The notes under the pieces are model-generated. The model was not told where the DNA came from and did no database searches. It saw only the letters and a list, made by a program, of their open reading frames with translations. A stretch of 14,844 bases of DNA, from NCBI GenBank assembly GCA_044232905.1, contig JBIIKZ010000058.1:1-14844 (forward strand), written 5' to 3'. Shown piece by piece: positions 1 through 8,107 of the stretch; positions within the stretch are counted from its first letter, which is position 1, and each line of letters begins with the position of its first letter. Source of the stretch: CANHVK01 sp044232905 (lineage in GTDB: Bacteria; Bacteroidota; Bacteroidia; Flavobacteriales_D; Crocinitomicaceae). Made by a program: the position numbers and the translations under genes.

Positions 1-814
1 GGTACCCTTCAAAACTAACACGCACTCCAAGTATGTCAAATAATCCTTTGTCAAAACTTACCAAGGGATTAAATGCTTTTATAATTTCCCCATTTTCCAT
101 GTGTTCAGGTACGTTTTGTAAGCCTAAAACCATCGCTAACGGAATGGAGATTATCAATACAACAAGAGAAGCTGGTATCTTTTTTAGGAAATTAATTTTT
201 AACATTGGCCATCCAAATACGATTACTAAACTTATTAATCCAATAAAGGTAACTTCTTTATGCGCGAAAAAATGGACGAATGTATCTGGTATTAATGCTA
301 ATAGTTCCAATGGTTCAACCATCGACTTTCCATCGATTGTCATTGGATTTACCCCTGCTAGAATATGAATCTGTTTACTGAAAATAATTATTCCAATAGC
401 AGCAAGCATTCCGTGTACTGCTGAAAGAGGGAAGAAATCACTCAATTTCCCTAGTTTTAGTAAACCAAATATTACTTGAAAAACACCAGCAACCACAATA
501 GCGCCGAGTGCTAAATGCCATCCTGTTTCTCCACCACCAAAATCAGTTACTGAACCAGCAACAATTACAATTAATCCAGCAGCAGGTCCTTTGATGGTTA
601 ATTTTGAACCTGCAATTAAACTTACAAGGATTCCTCCAACCATTGCCGTGATTAAACCATAGATTGCTGGGAATTCACTTGCCTTCGCTATACCTAAACT
701 TAGAGGTAATGCAAGCAAGAATACTAAAAATCCTGAAAGGGCATCCGAACTAAAATTTTCTTTTAGTCCAGCAATTCCATCTTTTGGTAACTTGATTTTC
801 TTTTCTGTTTTCAT
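1..814 (-). CDS. SulP family anion transporter, N-terminal part (cut by window edge)
   Basis: The minus-strand reading frame is open from an ATG at 814 to the left edge, giving 271 codons without a stop; the C-terminal half, including any STAS or fused domain, lies outside. The N-terminus (MKTEKKIKLPKDGIAGL) leads into hydrophobic segments with SulP hallmarks: DALSGFLVFLLALPLSLGIA, then an AIYGLI segment, then LTIKGPAAGLIVIVAGSV, the conserved anion-site region of the family. SulP proteins are inner-membrane secondary transporters of sulfate, bicarbonate or other anions; sequence alone does not fix the substrate. Its position 59 nt downstream of dabAB on the same strand favours bicarbonate (BicA-like) and co-transcription, which is inference from context. 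A carbonic anhydrase often follows such genes in Bacteroidota, but that region is not visible here. Confidence 0.88.
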   Translation of the reverse strand, partial: MKTEKKIKLPKDGIAGLKENFSSDALSGFLVFLLALPLSLGIAKASEFPAIYGLITAMVGGILVSLIAGSKLTIKGPAAGLIVIVAGSVTDFGGGETGWHLALGAIVVAGVFQVIFGLLKLGKLSDFFPLSAVHGMLAAIGIIIFSKQIHILAGVNPMTIDGKSMVEPLELLALIPDTFVHFFAHKEVTFIGLISLVIVFGWPMLKINFLKKIPASLVVLIISIPLAMVLGLQNVPEHMENGEIIKAFNPLVSFDKGLFDILGVRVSFEGY

Positions 815-873
815 ATTATTAAGATTCAAAATTATGATTATTTCATTGAATTATAACTATCTGTTCAAATTAT

Positions 874-2742
874 TTAACTTGATTTATGCGCTATGGAATG
901 ATACGTTTTTACATGTGGTCCTAAAAATAACCGTGCATAAATTCTTACCAAGGCTAATCCATCGACAATCAAACTGATTGCTAAAAACAAGGCTAAAAAA
1001 TATTGGTCTTCCCGAATGGATGAAAAAACCAAATCTTCTCCTATCATTGTTGGGGTTATCGGAAAACCTGCTAGTCCCAAACAGGCCAACAAAAATACAA
1101 ATGCAGTTTTAGGATATTCAAAAGCATGTCCTTGAAATCGGGCAAGCGTAATGCGTTTTTCTTTCTTAATCAATATACGAATAGCAGTAAATCCTAGAGC
1201 TCCTGAAACTATCACACCGGATAGATACATTGCAATGCTAGAAAAATGAATCTCAGAATTAATGGAGATAGCCAAAGTAATCCAAAAGTGATTCATCATT
1301 ACCATGAACCAACTAAGTTGTACATTTCTTCGTTCTGTAAATGCTTTAATGACCATTAACAAACCAATAAATGCAAAGAATCCAGGTAGGTAATTTTCTA
1401 GAAAAACAGGGGTCATTGACTTCATAAAAAGAAGTACAACTCCGGACACATAAATTGCGAAAAAAAATAGTAGTCCAAGTTTAAGTCTGAAAAATCCAAA
1501 TTTTTGTCCAACCTTTTTTATTGGTGAAATGAATAATTGATAGATAATCGTTTCCAAATTCCATTCTTTTAAACTCAGAATATAAAAAGAATATTCGATG
1601 CGTTTTGGAAAACTATCTTCAATCGTTTTTTCACGTGGTTCATAGGCATATAATTGCTCTTTGATTTTATAGCTCGCTATGGATGGAGAAATTAGAAGTT
1701 GGTAAGTTCTCAATAAAGCATTACCACCAATGTGAAATAAGGCTAAATTATCAAAACCAGCTACAATTTCTAAGAATATCAATCCAATTTGCGCGATCGA
1801 AGAGTAGGCTATTTGACTTTTAACGGATGTTTGCACCCTTGCCATTAAACTTGCTACGAAACAGGTCAGGACTCCAAGAAAACCAATAAGTACGCGTATT
1901 ACTGTTTGATGCTCCCAAAAAGGATGGGTTCGTAAAAGCAAAAACGCTCCAATATGTACCGATAAAGAACCATAAAAGATAGCACTGGAGGGCGTAGGTC
2001 CTTCCATTGCCCTTGGTAACCAAGAAGAGAATGGGAGTTGTGCCGACTTTACCAATGCAGCAATCAAAATTACAAAGGAAATAAAGAATCCTTCCCAACT
2101 ATGTTTTTGGAGTAAATGACTCACTAGTTCGGAATTATGCATTTTACCAAAGGTCACATTTTCGTGAAATAAATGGTGACTTAACCACATGGCAAGTATT
2201 AGTCCAATGTCCCCAATACGATACAATGAAAAAATCTTTAATGCATTTTTTACTGGTAAATATCTGTCTCTATAAAAAGCAATTAATAAAAAGGAGGATA
2301 TCCCTAAAAATTCCCACCCGATAAAAAGTGTCTCAAAATTCCCAGATAAAATAATGATATTGTAGCCTAAATAAAACAACAATATCGTATTAAAGAATCG
2401 CTTGAAACCTTGTTCCCGGTGCAAATAAAATCGGTTGTAGTACGTGATTAGAAACGTCAAAAAAGCTCCCATAACTAAAAACAAAGCGGAAACGCGATCG
2501 AAATATAAGTCAATTAAGAAATCATATCCTTTTGTTTTATACAAAGAAAATTCAGCTAAATTAATATCCTTATGACCGGATTTTAACCAGGCAATTGTAA
2601 AGCCGATGGCAAAAGCTAATTGTATACTTAAAGTAATGAATGCTAGGCGAGAAATAGCAAATTCATTTCTCGATGGAATCAATAGGCTGATTAGGTATCC
2701 TAACAAAGGAATCACTAAAAAATAATGTAATACATATTCCAT
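874..2742 (-). CDS. dabB: DabB-like membrane subunit of inorganic carbon uptake complex (NuoL/MrpA-type)
   Basis: This 622-residue polytopic membrane protein belongs to the proton-conducting antiporter-like family of complex I (NuoL/ND5) and Mrp. Visible family signatures are FIGWEFLGISSFLLIAFY with Glu144, matching the functional TM5 glutamate of NuoL, and ALVKSAQLPFSSWLPRAMEG with Lys232, matching the TM7 lysine, followed by PTPSSAIFYGSLSVH, where DabB-type proteins differ from the PTPVSALIHA of NuoL. The gene starts 4 nt after the dabA stop, so it is not an orphan complex I subunit but the membrane partner of DabA (MpsA in Staphylococcus, DabB in Halothiobacillus). The complex is thought to use an ion gradient to drive vectorial hydration of CO2 to bicarbonate inside the cell. 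The ATG at 2742 is the only sensible start. The family assignment is very strong; the physiological role follows from the pairing. Confidence 0.93.
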   Translation of the reverse strand: MEYVLHYFLVIPLLGYLISLLIPSRNEFAISRLAFITLSIQLAFAIGFTIAWLKSGHKDINLAEFSLYKTKGYDFLIDLYFDRVSALFLVMGAFLTFLITYYNRFYLHREQGFKRFFNTILLFYLGYNIIILSGNFETLFIGWEFLGISSFLLIAFYRDRYLPVKNALKIFSLYRIGDIGLILAMWLSHHLFHENVTFGKMHNSELVSHLLQKHSWEGFFISFVILIAALVKSAQLPFSSWLPRAMEGPTPSSAIFYGSLSVHIGAFLLLRTHPFWEHQTVIRVLIGFLGVLTCFVASLMARVQTSVKSQIAYSSIAQIGLIFLEIVAGFDNLALFHIGGNALLRTYQLLISPSIASYKIKEQLYAYEPREKTIEDSFPKRIEYSFYILSLKEWNLETIIYQLFISPIKKVGQKFGFFRLKLGLLFFFAIYVSGVVLLFMKSMTPVFLENYLPGFFAFIGLLMVIKAFTERRNVQLSWFMVMMNHFWITLAISINSEIHFSSIAMYLSGVIVSGALGFTAIRILIKKEKRITLARFQGHAFEYPKTAFVFLLACLGLAGFPITPTMIGEDLVFSSIREDQYFLALFLAISLIVDGLALVRIYARLFLGPHVKTYHSIAHKSS

Positions 2743-2746
2743 AACC

Positions 2747-5245
2747 TTATATTTTTGTTAATTGATGAACCGAAATATTGGTATGACTTGATTCCACTAA
2801 ATGTTCTAAATCATTACTGGTTTTTAATACAGCATGTTGAGGCGTGTAGCTACTAAATTGATCTTTTTTGAATAAAAATAATTCTTTAGTTTCCGGATGT
2901 ATAACTACTAATTTAATCCAGTCATTTTGATACCATTCAAATGTATTTGGTGCTTTTGCTAATACTTCAAGAACAATTTCAGGATAATGTTCGACGATAC
3001 ACATGAGACGTATCGGATCGTGGACTTCTACCATTTGTTTTGGTAATCCAGGACGAATATCTCCTTCTATACCATTTGTAACTCCAAATAAACCTACAAT
3101 ATTATGAGGTAATTTAGAGCCAGATCCAAATTTTTGGTCATCTACTTTGGCAAAATAATACGCCAAATTAATTCCACCACAAACAGGTGTTACTGCGTTC
3201 ATTATCGTCAATAAAAACGTTCCTGAAGGATCTTGTTTGTAATTGTACGAATTCAAGAATGCACGTCGGTCTAAAAAAATATTTTTTGTTAACCAACGAC
3301 CACCAACAACACACAATGAATTCGTTGCATGGTCTAATTCTGGACGAGGTTCAAATAATGAAAAAGAACGTGTTTGAACTGCTTTGTGCACTTCTTTTAA
3401 TGATTTTGTAGTATCAATCGAAATAAATCGACGTGATCTTTCTTTTGCATTTAGTTCTAATGCACGATGGAATACTGCTTGATTTTTTAAGTGTTGTTGT
3501 TGATTAGGTTCCGATAATTGAACAATATCATAATACACCATTAAATCTTGCGCTGTATCATGAAGACCACCAATAAACTGCGTCTCTTCCGGAATATGAA
3601 TTCCTCGTGCAGCTAATTGTTTGCGCACTTCTGAATGATTCCCCATTAATGCTGCTAGGCGGGCATTAACAGATCCTGGTTTACAAGAACATACGCCACA
3701 ATCCATGGTCGAATAAAAGGCATTGTTTGCACTCGTAGAGCCGTGACCAATCACATAAATGAGCGCTGCGAAATTATCTATTAAACCAATACTACGAAGT
3801 AATCCCTCGATCCGATCTGTCATTTCAGTTGTCGTAAAACCAACGTATAGTTCATGTTCTTTATGATTTTCACCAGTATTCTCAAAAATCAAAGAACTCG
3901 TAAGGTGCATGTGTTGAAAGGAACTTACCGTAGTATTCCCATAACTTGGCTTGAAAATATATTTCAAAAGTTTAAAAGCAGCCCAATAGCCCATTGTTTG
4001 CGTCAATAACCATCCAACAATTAATCCATGACTTTTACTGGAAAAACCGACTTCTTTTTTATGTTTGTATTTATTCGCTTTTTCTAAAATAAGGTGTTTT
4101 GGGGTAATTGGTGCTGGACATAATTTAGTTAAGTATTTTCCGCCATCCGGTTTATAATAAAATTCAATGTTAAAGAATCCTGCTGTACCAAATGTTTCCG
4201 CTTGCGGATCACATTTTTCAACATAGGTTCTGAACGAACATTCCCGGTCATCAATACAAAATAAGGCTTGAAAACTCACATTTTCTTGGATTGGTTCTGT
4301 TTCTTGTTTTGCTAAATAAAACAAAACGTCATCATAGTAATTCCATTCGTATGCTTCTTGCCATAATTTTAATACTTCCGCAATTTCTACATTACGGGTT
4401 GGTGCAAAAATATCTTTACCGGCATTTTTTGTTAATAAACCTAATGCAACCCATTGCCCAGCATATCGATCGTCCAAGGTGTCAATTTCCAATAATAATT
4501 CTAGAAAAATAAAGTCTTCTAAATCAATTGCTCTTTTTTCTAAAAGCACATGTGGATTTTTTTCCAAGTATGCCACCATGCCTGACCAACCTTGATGTTC
4601 AAATTGTTGGTCGAAAATATATTGAAAATATAACGCTTCTTTACCAACCAAAATATCTAATAAATCTTTGATCCCGATAGATTTGTTGGCTAATAATTTT
4701 TTTGCACGATTCGTTCGGAAGAAACTAGAGAAACTATTTTTTTCTAATTCAATAAGGGAGTTTCTTAATCCTTTTTTGTTGGCCGGAAAGTTCCAAATAG
4801 AAATCCCTTGGTCTAAATACGCACCAACTATTCTGAAAAGATGGAGGTGAACATAATTATCCACATCGATTTTCAAGAATTTTTTCCAAGCTTCACGTAA
4901 TTTTCCAACACGTGAATTTATGCGTATTTGGTAGTCTTGTTCTAGTAATTTTTGTTTCCAAAAAATCAGATTTTCAGCACCTTTTTGTTCGATTAATACT
5001 TTCTCTAGAACCTCTCTACGAATCTGACCTTTTGCATAAAAGTCGCGATATTCATTCAGGTCTAAATACGTTTTATATCCAAAAATTTCGGAAGAACGTT
5101 TCATTGCCTCATGAAAAGGTAAGTCTTGAAAACAGGCTAATGAATTTAAAAAGATATAATCTTTTAAAGGCCCTTGAGTAGGTAAATATTTTTTAAGTTC
5201 TTGAACAGTTTTAGTTAAATCAAAAGAACTTGATTTTTCTTCCAT
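2747..5245 (-). CDS. dabA: DabA-like inorganic carbon uptake subunit (DUF2309/UPF0753), carbonic anhydrase-like
   Basis: An 832-residue soluble, probably peripheral protein of the UPF0753/DUF2309 family, the catalytic partner of DabB (MpsB in Staphylococcus). Zinc-site residues established for Halothiobacillus DabA (Cys351, Asp353, His524, Cys539) are all present with matching spacing: Cys330 and Asp332 in FCIDDRECSFR, His501 in YVIGHGSTSANN and Cys516 in YSTMDCGVCSCKPGSVNAR. The His-Cys spacing is 15 residues in both. The site is therefore predicted to be intact. The protein is thought to hydrate CO2 directionally when coupled to the ion flow through DabB. The N-terminal third (about 1-320) is the less conserved part of the family. 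The ATG at 5245 begins MEEKSSSFDL. It is the first gene of the dabA-dabB-sulP set; no clear promoter was seen in the 69 nt between it and the next gene upstream, so read-through from that gene is possible. Confidence 0.95.
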   Translation of the reverse strand: MEEKSSSFDLTKTVQELKKYLPTQGPLKDYIFLNSLACFQDLPFHEAMKRSSEIFGYKTYLDLNEYRDFYAKGQIRREVLEKVLIEQKGAENLIFWKQKLLEQDYQIRINSRVGKLREAWKKFLKIDVDNYVHLHLFRIVGAYLDQGISIWNFPANKKGLRNSLIELEKNSFSSFFRTNRAKKLLANKSIGIKDLLDILVGKEALYFQYIFDQQFEHQGWSGMVAYLEKNPHVLLEKRAIDLEDFIFLELLLEIDTLDDRYAGQWVALGLLTKNAGKDIFAPTRNVEIAEVLKLWQEAYEWNYYDDVLFYLAKQETEPIQENVSFQALFCIDDRECSFRTYVEKCDPQAETFGTAGFFNIEFYYKPDGGKYLTKLCPAPITPKHLILEKANKYKHKKEVGFSSKSHGLIVGWLLTQTMGYWAAFKLLKYIFKPSYGNTTVSSFQHMHLTSSLIFENTGENHKEHELYVGFTTTEMTDRIEGLLRSIGLIDNFAALIYVIGHGSTSANNAFYSTMDCGVCSCKPGSVNARLAALMGNHSEVRKQLAARGIHIPEETQFIGGLHDTAQDLMVYYDIVQLSEPNQQQHLKNQAVFHRALELNAKERSRRFISIDTTKSLKEVHKAVQTRSFSLFEPRPELDHATNSLCVVGGRWLTKNIFLDRRAFLNSYNYKQDPSGTFLLTIMNAVTPVCGGINLAYYFAKVDDQKFGSGSKLPHNIVGLFGVTNGIEGDIRPGLPKQMVEVHDPIRLMCIVEHYPEIVLEVLAKAPNTFEWYQNDWIKLVVIHPETKELFLFKKDQFSSYTPQHAVLKTSNDLEHLVESSHTNISVHQLTKI

Positions 5246-5280
5246 AATGAATTAATTTGATTAGGAGTATTCAGATACAT

Positions 5281-5298
5281 ACATTGATAATTCAATGT
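5281..5298. repeat. Perfect inverted repeat in the dabA leader
   Basis: ACATTGA (5281-5287) and TCAATGT (5292-5298) pair perfectly around a TAAT loop, 36 nt before the dabA start codon. No T-run follows on either strand, so it is not a standard terminator. It could be an operator or a leader hairpin for dabA; short A+T-rich palindromes also arise by chance. Confidence 0.35.
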
Positions 5299-5314
5299 GA
5301 AGTGAATAGCAGAA

Positions 5315-5677
5315 TCAAATTATAATATGCCTTACTTCCAGCCAAAGAGGTAGGGAAGTTTTTTTTTCGTTTTTGTGTTTGGAAAAATGTAGATTGGAAG
5401 TGTTTGTTGTTAGCTGTTTGCTAGATTCGATGGTGTGAACTGGAGGTAATGTAAAATGATCGTTGGAAAATTTCTCTTCCTCTTCCTCTTCTTCGTCTTC
5501 TAAAAACGAATTCACATCGTCAACTAGGTCGAGTTTGTAAAATTTGAGTGATTTGTCGGATTTAGTAGGTTTGAAAGTGGATGCGTTAGCGGCAGATACA
5601 TGTCCTAAAAGCAGTATAAGAACTGCTAACATGTTTATGATTCTACCTGTTACTATTTTCATCCAAAAATTTTGCAT
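5315..5677 (-). CDS. Small secreted acidic protein, unrecognised
   Basis: The frame encodes 120 residues from the ATG at 5677. A second in-frame ATG at 5662 (residue 6) gives a cleaner export signal: Lys/Arg, then the hydrophobic core MLAVLILLLG and a plausible cleavage near HVSAANA. A perfect -7-like TATGTTTG (5679-5686, minus strand) ends 1 nt before the first ATG; if used, transcription would begin inside the first codons and favour 5662. Another such motif (TAGATTTG, 5702-5709) would allow either start. After the signal come a Lys-rich stretch, then an acidic run of about ten Glu/Asp (EDEEEEEEEK), then a Ser/Thr/His/Lys-rich tail ending VRHIII. There are no cysteines in the mature part and no lipobox. 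Function is unknown; an acidic periplasmic or cation-binding protein is conceivable. It lies 69 nt upstream of dabA on the same strand. Confidence 0.6.
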   Translation of the reverse strand: MQNFWMKIVTGRIINMLAVLILLLGHVSAANASTFKPTKSDKSLKFYKLDLVDDVNSFLEDEEEEEEEKFSNDHFTLPPVHTIESSKQLTTNTSNLHFSKHKNEKKTSLPLWLEVRHIII

Positions 5678-5790
5678 ACAAACATATGCTTAAATAGACA
5701 ACAAATCTAGTTTGTTTTCTAACAAAATGGAATTATAATCTACTTTACAATTGAAATATTAACAATTATTAAGCAAAATTACGCTGGCTT

Positions 5791-5820
5791 TTGCTATATT
5801 CAAAAAATAATGTACTTTCA
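5791..5820 (+). promoter_or_regulatory. Bacteroidota-type promoter for the secreted protease gene
   Basis: TTG (5791-5793) and TACTTTCA (5813-5820) are separated by exactly 19 nt, close to the flavobacterial -33/-7 consensus TTG-N19-TAnnTTTG. The predicted transcription start would be near 5827, giving a leader of about 20 nt before the ATG at 5847. The -7 box deviates at two of the six fixed positions. Confidence 0.5.
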
Positions 5821-5846
5821 TCCTTAGGTATTATTCCAACAAGCAC

Positions 5847-8102
5847 ATGCGTTTAGATTTATTGATTCTTTTTCTTTTGTATGTCGGAAGTGTATGTTCG
5901 CAAACAACTCCTGGATTACCTTATTCTGTAAGTGGATACGTAAAAAAAACAGCTGTTTTTATGCGAATGTCAACAGTAGATGCAGATGTGGAAATTGCTA
6001 AAAGTGAACAGGAAGTTATTGAAAGTCGCGAGAAAATTCAACAATATGGAAAAGCTTTAGATGTTGATTTAGACATTCTAAAATCAGCTACTGTAGATAC
6101 TATGCCGAATGGCGAATTGGTGTATCAACTTGGAGTAACTTGTCCAAATGCACTCTCAATTAATGTCGTATTTGATCGTTTTCAATTAAAGATGGGGAGT
6201 CGTTTGTATATTGTCGGCGCAACTTCTAATCGTTATATTGGCGCATATACCAGTTTAAATAATTCGGAAGCAGCGGTGCTTGGAACAGAATTGGTAGAAG
6301 ATTCTAAGATTATTATTGAACTGATCGAACCCAAGGAGAACCGGGGTTCCTCTAAGTTGCATCTTGGATCTGTTATTCATGGGTATCGTTCGTTAGAGGC
6401 ATTAATAAAACGTAGTTTTAATACCTCAGGAATTTGTAATATAGATGTGAACTGTCCGCAGGGAAAAGGGTTTGAGAAACAACGGAATGCTGTTGCAATG
6501 CTAATTAATAGCACTGGTGGATTTTGTACTGGGACTTTGATGAATACCACTGTAGGTCCGTTTAAACCATATGTGTTGTCTGCCTTCCATTGTGGTACGA
6601 ATCCCGCTTCTTGGATATTTCGTTTTCGTTGGGAAAGTCCAACAGATGGAGCAGATTGTGGTACATCCAAGCCATCCGTGGATGGTCCAAAAGACAGATC
6701 CATTAATGGTGCTTCCTTGGTTGCTTCGTATAAATCTACCGATTTTATATTATGTGAATTAAATGCTTCTCCTGCATCGGAATGGGAAGTGGTGTATGCA
6801 GGTTGGGATAAATCAGGCGCGATTCCAAAATCAGGCACTAGTATACATCATCCGATTGCGGATATTAAAAAAGTATCCTTGGATTACAAACCATTAATTG
6901 CAGAAGCATTCAACAAAGGAGAGCCTCGTAATCACTGGCGAACAAATTGGGACCAAGGTATTACAGAATCAGGATCTTCTGGTTCACCATTATTTGATCA
7001 AAACCATCGTGTTGTAGGACAATTACATGGAGGCGATTCGGATTGTATATCCAAGTTTTTGACAGATTATTATGCGAAATTTAGTGAGTCTTGGAAAGGT
7101 GGAGGGACACCAGAAACACGTTTAAGCGATTGGCTGGATCCAGTAGATGCACAAGTTGATTTTTTAGATGGGAGTTCTCATGCAAATTATGACCCAATGC
7201 TAAGCTATAATGCGTCAAACTTGAAAGGAAATTTGTGTCAAGATTCGCTTATTCCGTATGTCATTATTACTAATGGAGGGGTTGACACCTTAAAGTCAGT
7301 AAGCGTTCAGTATGCGTATGATACCGGTTCTCTTGTAGAGATAAAATGGAGTGGGAAATTAGCTTTGTATGCAAGAGATACACTTCTATTACCAGCGATG
7401 AAGTTTACAAAAGGAGCACATGTTTTTACAGCAACTTTAATCCCTGATTCGAATTTTATCGATGCAGAAATCGCGAATAATTCATTCTCAAGTACTTTTA
7501 CTGTATTAAATAACCCTCGAAAATATTATTTAGACCTACAACTAGATACGGAAGGAGATGAAAATGTTTGGTATTTAACAGATTCGACGAACAAAATTTG
7601 GTATAAGGGCGGACCTTATATTCAAACACTGAATAAACCCATGAAAATTCAGGAAGTGTTTTGTTTAGATCCTAATTGTTTTACGTTCTCAGTCTATGAT
7701 TTTGCTGGCGATGGAATGTATATCAATGACACAAATGTTGGGTCTTATACACTTAAAGATGACTCACTCAAGGTGGTTGCACAACTTTTACCTGAAAATG
7801 CCAAGTTCGCTTCATCCTCCATGAAGAAATTCTGTTATATATCTAATGTGGAAGAAGTAGATTTTGAAAATCAATTTCGTTTATATCCAAATCCATCTAA
7901 TCTAGATATTGTTCATATAACTGCTGGAAATAATTTAATTAAAAACATTGAAGTTTTTACAATTACAGGACAGTTAATTAGTAGTTATACAGTCAATGCG
8001 CAATCTTATGTGGTTCCAATTTCGCTTTTACAAGCCGGAATGTACTATCTACGAATCATTGGAGAAAGTTCAGAAACAACCAAATCTTTTGTACGACTCT
8101 AA
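5847..8102 (+). CDS. Lysyl endopeptidase-like secreted serine protease with T9SS sorting domain
   Basis: A 751-residue precursor. Residues 1-19 are a signal peptide (cleavage near SVCSQ) and about 20-192 a propeptide. The catalytic S1-type domain starts near CNIDVNCPQG (197-206), resembling the mature N-terminus of Achromobacter protease I. The triad is His248 (LSAFHCG), Asp299 (STDFILCELN) and Ser378 (ESGSSGSPLF). Asp407, 29 residues after the serine in a segment flanked by QLHGG and RLSDWLDP, matches the Lys-specificity aspartate (Asp225) of that enzyme, so cleavage after lysine is predicted. A CARDB/Ig-like region follows (about 462-555), then a domain with CFTFSVYDFAGDGM (611-624), then a type A T9SS sorting domain (677-751) that begins FRLYPNPSN and ends KSFVRL. 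Passage across the outer membrane by T9SS is expected. A promoter match lies just upstream and hemW begins 5 nt downstream. Confidence 0.9.
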   Translation: MRLDLLILFLLYVGSVCSQTTPGLPYSVSGYVKKTAVFMRMSTVDADVEIAKSEQEVIESREKIQQYGKALDVDLDILKSATVDTMPNGELVYQLGVTCPNALSINVVFDRFQLKMGSRLYIVGATSNRYIGAYTSLNNSEAAVLGTELVEDSKIIIELIEPKENRGSSKLHLGSVIHGYRSLEALIKRSFNTSGICNIDVNCPQGKGFEKQRNAVAMLINSTGGFCTGTLMNTTVGPFKPYVLSAFHCGTNPASWIFRFRWESPTDGADCGTSKPSVDGPKDRSINGASLVASYKSTDFILCELNASPASEWEVVYAGWDKSGAIPKSGTSIHHPIADIKKVSLDYKPLIAEAFNKGEPRNHWRTNWDQGITESGSSGSPLFDQNHRVVGQLHGGDSDCISKFLTDYYAKFSESWKGGGTPETRLSDWLDPVDAQVDFLDGSSHANYDPMLSYNASNLKGNLCQDSLIPYVIITNGGVDTLKSVSVQYAYDTGSLVEIKWSGKLALYARDTLLLPAMKFTKGAHVFTATLIPDSNFIDAEIANNSFSSTFTVLNNPRKYYLDLQLDTEGDENVWYLTDSTNKIWYKGGPYIQTLNKPMKIQEVFCLDPNCFTFSVYDFAGDGMYINDTNVGSYTLKDDSLKVVAQLLPENAKFASSSMKKFCYISNVEEVDFENQFRLYPNPSNLDIVHITAGNNLIKNIEVFTITGQLISSYTVNAQSYVVPISLLQAGMYYLRIIGESSETTKSFVRL

Positions 8103-8107
8103 TTACT

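Noticed and set aside
1..6. The window begins with GGTACC, a KpnI site
   Set aside because: It could mark a clone or assembly end, but it reads in frame within the SulP gene and six bases prove nothing.
827..834. A perfect -7 motif (TAATTTTG, minus strand) just before the SulP gene
   Set aside because: It would start transcription within about 6 nt of the ATG and lacks a -33 TTG at the right spacing; read-through from dabB is simpler.
874..2742. Possibility that this gene is NuoL of complex I or an Mrp antiporter subunit
   Set aside because: No other complex I or Mrp genes are adjacent, the PTPSSAIFYGSLSVH segment is DabB-like, and dabA is directly coupled upstream.
6377..6838. A long antisense frame within the protease gene
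   Set aside because: It lies opposite a strongly supported coding region with an intact triad and has no promoter or homology; it is a by-product of codon use.
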